NCBI GenBank assembly: GCA_023404955.1
Contig: JAEXZY010000027.1
Coordinates: 20,566-84,565, forward strand
DNA length: 64,000 bases
Direction: 5' to 3'
Source of the DNA: Actinomycetes bacterium
Lineage (GTDB): Bacteria; Actinomycetota; Actinomycetes; Mycobacteriales; Mycobacteriaceae
Position numbers and translations under genes: made by a program. The notes below the pieces were generated by a model. It saw only the letters and a list, made by a program, of their open reading frames with translations, had not been told where the DNA came from and did not search any database. Below are positions 59,331-64,000 of this stretch, one piece after another; position 1 is the stretch's first letter, and each line of letters opens with the position of its first letter.

Positions 59331-62300
59331 ATGGCCGATCAGCTCCAACACGCCACCGAAGCACTGCGCAAGGCGCTGCTTCAGATCGAACGGTTGAAGA
59401 CGAAGAACCGTGAGCTGATGCAGCGGTCCGGCGAACCCATCGCGATCGTCGGCATGTCCTGCCGCTACCCCGGAGGCGTCCAGTCGCCGGAAGACCTGTG
59501 GGCGATGGTCGCCGACGGCCGCGACGTGATCAGCGACTTCCCGAACGACCGCGGCTGGGATCTGGCGGGTCTTTATGACGCCGACCCCGATGCCCCGGGA
59601 AAGGCGTACGCCCGCACGGGTGGGTTCGTCGACGGCGCCGCCGAGTTCGACGCCGCGTTCTTCGGCATCGCGCCCAGCGAGGCGCTCGCGATGGACCCGC
59701 AGCAGCGCATGTTGCTCGAGCTGTCGTGGGAGGCGCTGGAACGCGCCGGTCTCGACCCGAGCTCCCTGCGGGGCAGCGCCACCGGTGTGTTCGCCGGGGT
59801 CATCGCGGGGGGTTACGGTGTGGCCGCCGATGGCATCGAGGGCTACCGCCTGACCGGCATGACCTCGAGCGTCACCTCCGGACGCGTCTCCTACGTGTTG
59901 GGGCTGGAGGGCCCTGCGGTCTCCGTCGACACGGCGTGTTCGTCGTCGCTGGTGGCGCTGCACATGGCGGTCCAGTCGCTGCGGTCAGGGGAGTGCGACC
60001 TCGCGCTGGCCGGCGGGGTGACGGTCAACGCGTCACCGACGATCTTCGTCGAGTTCAGCCGCCACCGGGGCCTGGCGCCCGACGGCCGGTGCAAGCCGTA
60101 CGCGGGTGCGGCCGACGGTGTCGGATGGGCCGAGGGAGGCGGCGTGCTGACTCTCGAACGGCTCTCCGATGCGCAACGCCTGGGACATCCCGTCCTCGCC
60201 GTGGTGCGGGGTGTCGCCGTCAATCAGGACGGCGCGTCCAACGGGCTGACCGCGCCCAACGGCCCGTCCCAACAGCGGGTGGTGCGGGCCGCGCTCGCGA
60301 ACGCCGGCGTCGGACCTGCCGACGTGGACGCCGTCGAGGGACACGGCACCGGCACCATGCTGGGAGACCCGATCGAGGCGCAGGCGCTGCTGGCCACCTA
60401 CGGGCAGGGCCGCGAAGCAGGCAAGCCCCTGTGGTTGGGGTCGGTCAAGTCGAACATGGGCCACACCCAGGCGGCGGCCGGCGTGGCCGGCGTCATCAAG
60501 ATGGTGATGGCGATGCGGCACGAGGTGCTGCCCGCCTCGCTGCACGTCGATGCCCCCAGCCCGCATGTCGACTGGACGGCCGGTGAGGTCCGGCTCCTGA
60601 CCGAAAGCCACGCGTGGCCCCACATGGGGCGGCCCCGCCGCGCCGGGGTGTCCTCGTTCGGCATCAGTGGCACCAACTCGCATGTCATCATCGAGGAAGC
60701 GCCGGAATCTCCTGCGACTGCCGCCGTTTCGACGCCGACGTCCGGTGTTCTCCCGTGGGTGCTGTCGGGACGCAGTGACGCGACGGTGTCGGCGCAGGCG
60801 GCCCGGCTGGTGGCGCACCTGGACAGTCATCCCGAACTGGACCCGGTCGACGTCGCGTGGACGCTGGCAGGCCGCGCGACCTTCGCCCACCGCGCCGTGG
60901 CGCTCGGTGAGGGTCGAGACAGTCTGCTCACCGAACTGGTCGCGTTGGCCTCCGGTGAGCAGGGCGCGGCGACCGTCCGCGGCGAGGTCACCGCAGCGGG
61001 CAAGCTTGCCTTCGTGTTCCCGGGGCAGGGCTCGCAGTGGATCGGCATGGGTGTCGAGATGCTGGATGCCTCACCGGTTTTCGCAGAATCGATCGCCGCC
61101 TGCGAGGCTGCGCTGTCGGAGTTCGTGGACTGGTCGCTCACCGACGTGCTGCGCGGCACCCCGGGTGCACCCGGGTACGACCGTGTCGACGTGGTCCAGC
61201 CCGTTCTGTTCGCGGTGATGGTGTCGCTGGCCGCGGTGTGGCGCTCGGTGGGCGTACACCCGGATGCGGTGATCGGGCACTCGCAAGGCGAGATCGCGGC
61301 TGCGCACGTGGCCGGCGCGCTCAGCCTGCGTGACGCGGCCCGCATCGTGGCGCTGCGGAGCAGGATGCTGGTTGCGCTGACCGGGCCCGCCGGCATGGTC
61401 TCGGTGGCCGCGAGCGCCGAGACCGTTCGAGAGTTGCTGGCACCCTACGGTGACCAACTCGGAATCGCGGTAGTGAATGGTCCTGCGGCGGTGGTCATCT
61501 CGGGTGATCGCGGCGCCCTGTCCGAGTTCGTCGAACAAGCCGAGTCGACGGGTCTGCGCACCCGATGGATCGACGTCGACTACGCCTCGCATTCGGCGCA
61601 GGTCGAGGTGATACGGGCCGAACTGCTCGACGCGCTCGCCGACATCACGCCCCAACGCACCCGCACCGCCTTCTTCTCCACCGTCACCGGAAGCTTGTTC
61701 GACACGGCCTCTCTGGACGCCGACTACTGGTTCCGCAACATCCGGCAGACCGTCGAATTCGAGCAGGCCGTGCGCAGCGCGCACGCGGCCGGCTATCGGT
61801 ACTTCGTCGAATCCAGCCCGCACCCGGCCCTGATCGCAGCGGTCGAGAGCACGGTGGCCGACCCGTCGAGTTCCTCTGTGCCCGCGGTGATCCCGTCCCT
61901 CGGCCGCGACGACGGCGGCATCGACCGGTTCTGCGCCTCGGCCGCGTACGCCTTCGTCTGCGGCTTGTCGGTGGACTGGCGGGCGATGTGCGCCGGCGGT
62001 CACCTGGTCGACCTGCCGACCTATGCGTTCGACCGGCGGCGTTTCTGGCTGACCGACGAGTCCACCCCGTCATCGGATGCCCTCGGGCTCGGCGACGCCG
62101 GTCATGCGCTGCTGCGCGCCGTCGTGGACCTGCCCGACTCCGGTGGCGTGGTGCTGACCGGCCGCCTTGCCGTGTCCGACCAGCCTTGGCTCGCCGACCA
62201 CGCCGTCGCAGGCACCGTGGTGTTCCCCGGTGCCGGGTTCGTCGAATTGGCAGTCCGGGCAGGCGATCACGTCGGCTGCACCTCGCTCGAGGAACTGACG

Positions 62301-64000
62301 CTGCACGCACCCCTGGTGCTCACCCCCGACGCCTCGGTGCGCCTGCAGGTCGTGGTCGACAGCGCACCGTCAGAAGGCGGCGGACGGGCCGTGTCCGTGT
62401 TCTCGCGGCCCGGCTCCGACGACGCCACCACGTGGACCCTGCACGCCGAGGGTGTGCTCAGCCCGCAGGCCGTCGAACCCGCCGCGGACCTCACGCAGTG
62501 GCCGCCCGCGGGGGCCCGCCCGATCGAGATCGCGGAAGCCTACGACGACATGGCGTCCCGTGGCTTCGAATACGGTCCCGCGTTCCGGGGTCTGACGGCG
62601 GTCTGGCGCCGCGGCGACGAGGTGTTCGCGGAAATCGTTGCGCCTGAAGGGCTGAAGACCGAGGACTTCGGCGTGCATCCGGCTCTGCTCGACAGCGCGC
62701 TGCACGCCCTGCTCGCGGCAGCCGACGACGACGATCTCGCACTGCCGTTCGCGTGGCGCGGTGTCGCGCTGCACGCCGCAGGCGCAACGGCGGCCCGCGT
62801 CCGGCTCGCCCCGGCGGGTCCGCGCGCGGTGTCGATCGAGCTGGCCGACACGCTGGGCCTGCCGGTGCTGTCGGTGGCATCGATGAGCGTGCGTCCGGTC
62901 ACCGCCGAGCAGCTGCAGGCAGCCAGGGGGGCTGACAGCGGCGGCGAGCTGTTCACGCTGGAGTGGGCGCCGACGACGGCACCCGCGGGTACGGCCACCG
63001 GTACAGCTGATCTTTTCGACATTCGTTCTGCAACAACGTATTCAGACACTGCCGAACTTGCGCACGCGACGGTGCACCGCGTACTGGGCCGGCTGCAATC
63101 TCACCTCGCCGAATCGACGTCGGACACCCTGCTCGTCGTCACCCGCGGCGCGGTCCCGTTACCGGGCGAGGACGTCACGGACATGGCGGGGGCGGCCGCC
63201 TGGGGGTTGGTGCGGTCCGCGCAGACCGAGAACCCCGGCCGGATCGTGCTGGTGGACACCGACAGCGACGACATCGACACGGCGGCGCTGCTGGCGCTCG
63301 GCGAGGCCCAGATCGTCGTGCGCGGCGGTGTCCTGCACCGCGCCCGGGTGGTCCCCAGTGAGGCGAACCTCGGACTGCTCACTCCGCCTGCGGACGGGCC
63401 GTGGCGGTTGGGCATCGCGGAGGCAGGCACGTTCGACAACCTGCGGCTCGAGCCGGTGCCACACGCAGGAGAACCGCTCGCGCCCGGCTACATTCGCGTC
63501 CAGGTGCGCGCCGTGGCCGCCAACTTCCGCGACGTGATGATCACGCTCGGGATGTTCACCCACGACGCCCTGCTCGGCAGCGAAGCCGCAGGCGTCGTCA
63601 CCGAGGTGGGCCCCGGCGTCACCCGCTTCGCCGTCGGCGACCGCGTGATGGGGCTCTTCCCGGACGGCACCGGCACCCTCGTCCACGCCGACGAGAGGCT
63701 CGTCGCGCCGCTTCGCGCCGGCTGGACCGACGCCCAGGGCGCGGCCGTGCTCGTCGTCTTCACCACCGCGTTCTACGGGTTGCGGGAGTTGGCGCAGGTG
63801 CGGCCGGGTCAGTCGGTGTTGATTCATGCGGCGACCGGTGGGGTGGGGTTGGCTGCGGTGCAGTTGGCTCGGCATTGGGGGTTGGAGGTGTTCGCGACGG
63901 CGTCTCGGGGGAAGTGGGACACGTTGCGGGGGTTGGGTTTCGATGATGATCACATCGGTGATTCGCGGTCGTTGGAGTTCGAGGAGCGGTTCCTGGCGGC
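59331..64000 (+). CDS. pks12: Type I modular polyketide synthase, Pks12-like, first module (runs off right edge)
   Basis: Open from ATG 59331 to the window end (over 1556 codons). Domains: N-terminal docking helix (MADQLQHATEALRKALLQIE), KS (VDTACSSS with Cys203; EGHGTGT; KSNMGHTQ), AT (GHSQGEIAAA, Ser651; YASHS at 751, predicting methylmalonyl-CoA), DH (HAVAGTVVFPG, His957), a structural KR part (LLVVTRGAVPLPGED) and the start of ER (NFRDVMITLGMF, IHAATGGVGLAAVQLA near 1498). M. tuberculosis Pks12 has this order and N-terminus; it makes mycoketide for phosphomycoketide antigens. KR and ACP and the second module lie outside. Codon usage changes at about 63775. Confidence 0.9.
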   Translation, partial: MADQLQHATEALRKALLQIERLKTKNRELMQRSGEPIAIVGMSCRYPGGVQSPEDLWAMVADGRDVISDFPNDRGWDLAGLYDADPDAPGKAYARTGGFVDGAAEFDAAFFGIAPSEALAMDPQQRMLLELSWEALERAGLDPSSLRGSATGVFAGVIAGGYGVAADGIEGYRLTGMTSSVTSGRVSYVLGLEGPAVSVDTACSSSLVALHMAVQSLRSGECDLALAGGVTVNASPTIFVEFSRHRGLAPDGRCKPYAGAADGVGWAEGGGVLTLERLSDAQRLGHPVLAVVRGVAVNQDGASNGLTAPNGPSQQRVVRAALANAGVGPADVDAVEGHGTGTMLGDPIEAQALLATYGQGREAGKPLWLGSVKSNMGHTQAAAGVAGVIKMVMAMRHEVLPASLHVDAPSPHVDWTAGEVRLLTESHAWPHMGRPRRAGVSSFGISGTNSHVIIEEAPESPATAAVSTPTSGVLPWVLSGRSDATVSAQAARLVAHLDSHPELDPVDVAWTLAGRATFAHRAVALGEGRDSLLTELVALASGEQGAATVRGEVTAAGKLAFVFPGQGSQWIGMGVEMLDASPVFAESIAACEAALSEFVDWSLTDVLRGTPGAPGYDRVDVVQPVLFAVMVSLAAVWRSVGVHPDAVIGHSQGEIAAAHVAGALSLRDAARIVALRSRMLVALTGPAGMVSVAASAETVRELLAPYGDQLGIAVVNGPAAVVISGDRGALSEFVEQAESTGLRTRWIDVDYASHSAQVEVIRAELLDALADITPQRTRTAFFSTVTGSLFDTASLDADYWFRNIRQTVEFEQAVRSAHAAGYRYFVESSPHPALIAAVESTVADPSSSSVPAVIPSLGRDDGGIDRFCASAAYAFVCGLSVDWRAMCAGGHLVDLPTYAFDRRRFWLTDESTPSSDALGLGDAGHALLRAVVDLPDSGGVVLTGRLAVSDQPWLADHAVAGTVVFPGAGFVELAVRAGDHVGCTSLEELTLHAPLVLTPDASVRLQVVVDSAPSEGGGRAVSVFSRPGSDDATTWTLHAEGVLSPQAVEPAADLTQWPPAGARPIEIAEAYDDMASRGFEYGPAFRGLTAVWRRGDEVFAEIVAPEGLKTEDFGVHPALLDSALHALLAAADDDDLALPFAWRGVALHAAGATAARVRLAPAGPRAVSIELADTLGLPVLSVASMSVRPVTAEQLQAARGADSGGELFTLEWAPTTAPAGTATGTADLFDIRSATTYSDTAELAHATVHRVLGRLQSHLAESTSDTLLVVTRGAVPLPGEDVTDMAGAAAWGLVRSAQTENPGRIVLVDTDSDDIDTAALLALGEAQIVVRGGVLHRARVVPSEANLGLLTPPADGPWRLGIAEAGTFDNLRLEPVPHAGEPLAPGYIRVQVRAVAANFRDVMITLGMFTHDALLGSEAAGVVTEVGPGVTRFAVGDRVMGLFPDGTGTLVHADERLVAPLRAGWTDAQGAAVLVVFTTAFYGLRELAQVRPGQSVLIHAATGGVGLAAVQLARHWGLEVFATASRGKWDTLRGLGFDDDHIGDSRSLEFEERFLA

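Overview
The window is a high-GC (roughly two-thirds G+C) stretch of a mycobacterial chromosome, most likely a rapid-growing Mycolicibacterium. Recognisable landmarks follow the Mycobacterium tuberculosis Rv0436c–Rv0463 order: pssA–psd–moeA2–SDR (Rv0436c–Rv0439c), groEL2 (Rv0440), echA2 and a prolyl oligopeptidase (Rv0456c, Rv0457c), then DUF779–two small membrane proteins–lpdC–small membrane protein (Rv0459–Rv0463). Long blocks absent from that frame, as I recall it, are spliced between the landmarks, and a Pks12-type polyketide synthase starts at the right end. Homologies are from recognition of the sequences, not from a search.

Layout. 1–3026 (minus): phospholipid synthesis (PS synthase, PS decarboxylase), molybdenum cofactor (MoeA2) and an SDR. 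3111–13852: accessory block with a HAD phosphatase, a LasC-like flavoprotein, LuxR and TetR regulators, a START-like protein beside an SF2 helicase whose 3' end is duplicated as a relic, a cupin, a second SDR, a CtaG-like membrane protein and two von Willebrand A proteins of identical length lying tail to tail. 13916–15773: groEL2 with two CIRCE (HrcA) operators and a strong terminator. 15780–16725: a DUF559-type nuclease-like gene bracketed by a 16-bp inverted repeat. 16731–22676: transporter and catabolic enzymes. 22657–30552: a divergent, translationally coupled glycan cluster (six glycosyltransferases, a WcbI-like protein and a methyltransferase). 30587–34652: mycothiol/DinB-type protein, aldehyde dehydrogenase, polyphosphate kinase 2, a membrane protein and a 51-residue His-rich peptide. 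34755–40620: SnoaL-like protein, a large LAL regulator and a Ski2-like helicase.

40617–43893 holds an unusual cytosolic-looking pair: a Vps62-like protein and a LamG-domain protein. 44001–48914 (minus) is a run with peptidase, lipoprotein, small membrane protein, ECF sigma, zinc anti-sigma and EchA2. 49011–59134 contains two related membrane diguanylate cyclases enclosing an acetoin/2,3-butanediol-like module (butanediol dehydrogenase, acetoin reductase, AcoR-like GAF regulator without a sigma-54 module, DUF779) divergent from a flavin monooxygenase, with a large inverted repeat between them; then the lpdC group. 59331–64000 is the first KS-AT-DH-ER part of a Pks12 homologue, whose last 226 bases switch abruptly in codon usage.

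No tRNA, rRNA, CRISPR array or transposase was seen. Gene packing is tight: eight of ten convergent gene pairs overlap or abut. The best candidates for something undescribed are the glycan cluster, the Vps62/LamG pair, the inverted-repeat-flanked DUF559 unit, and the acetoin-type regulatory unit.
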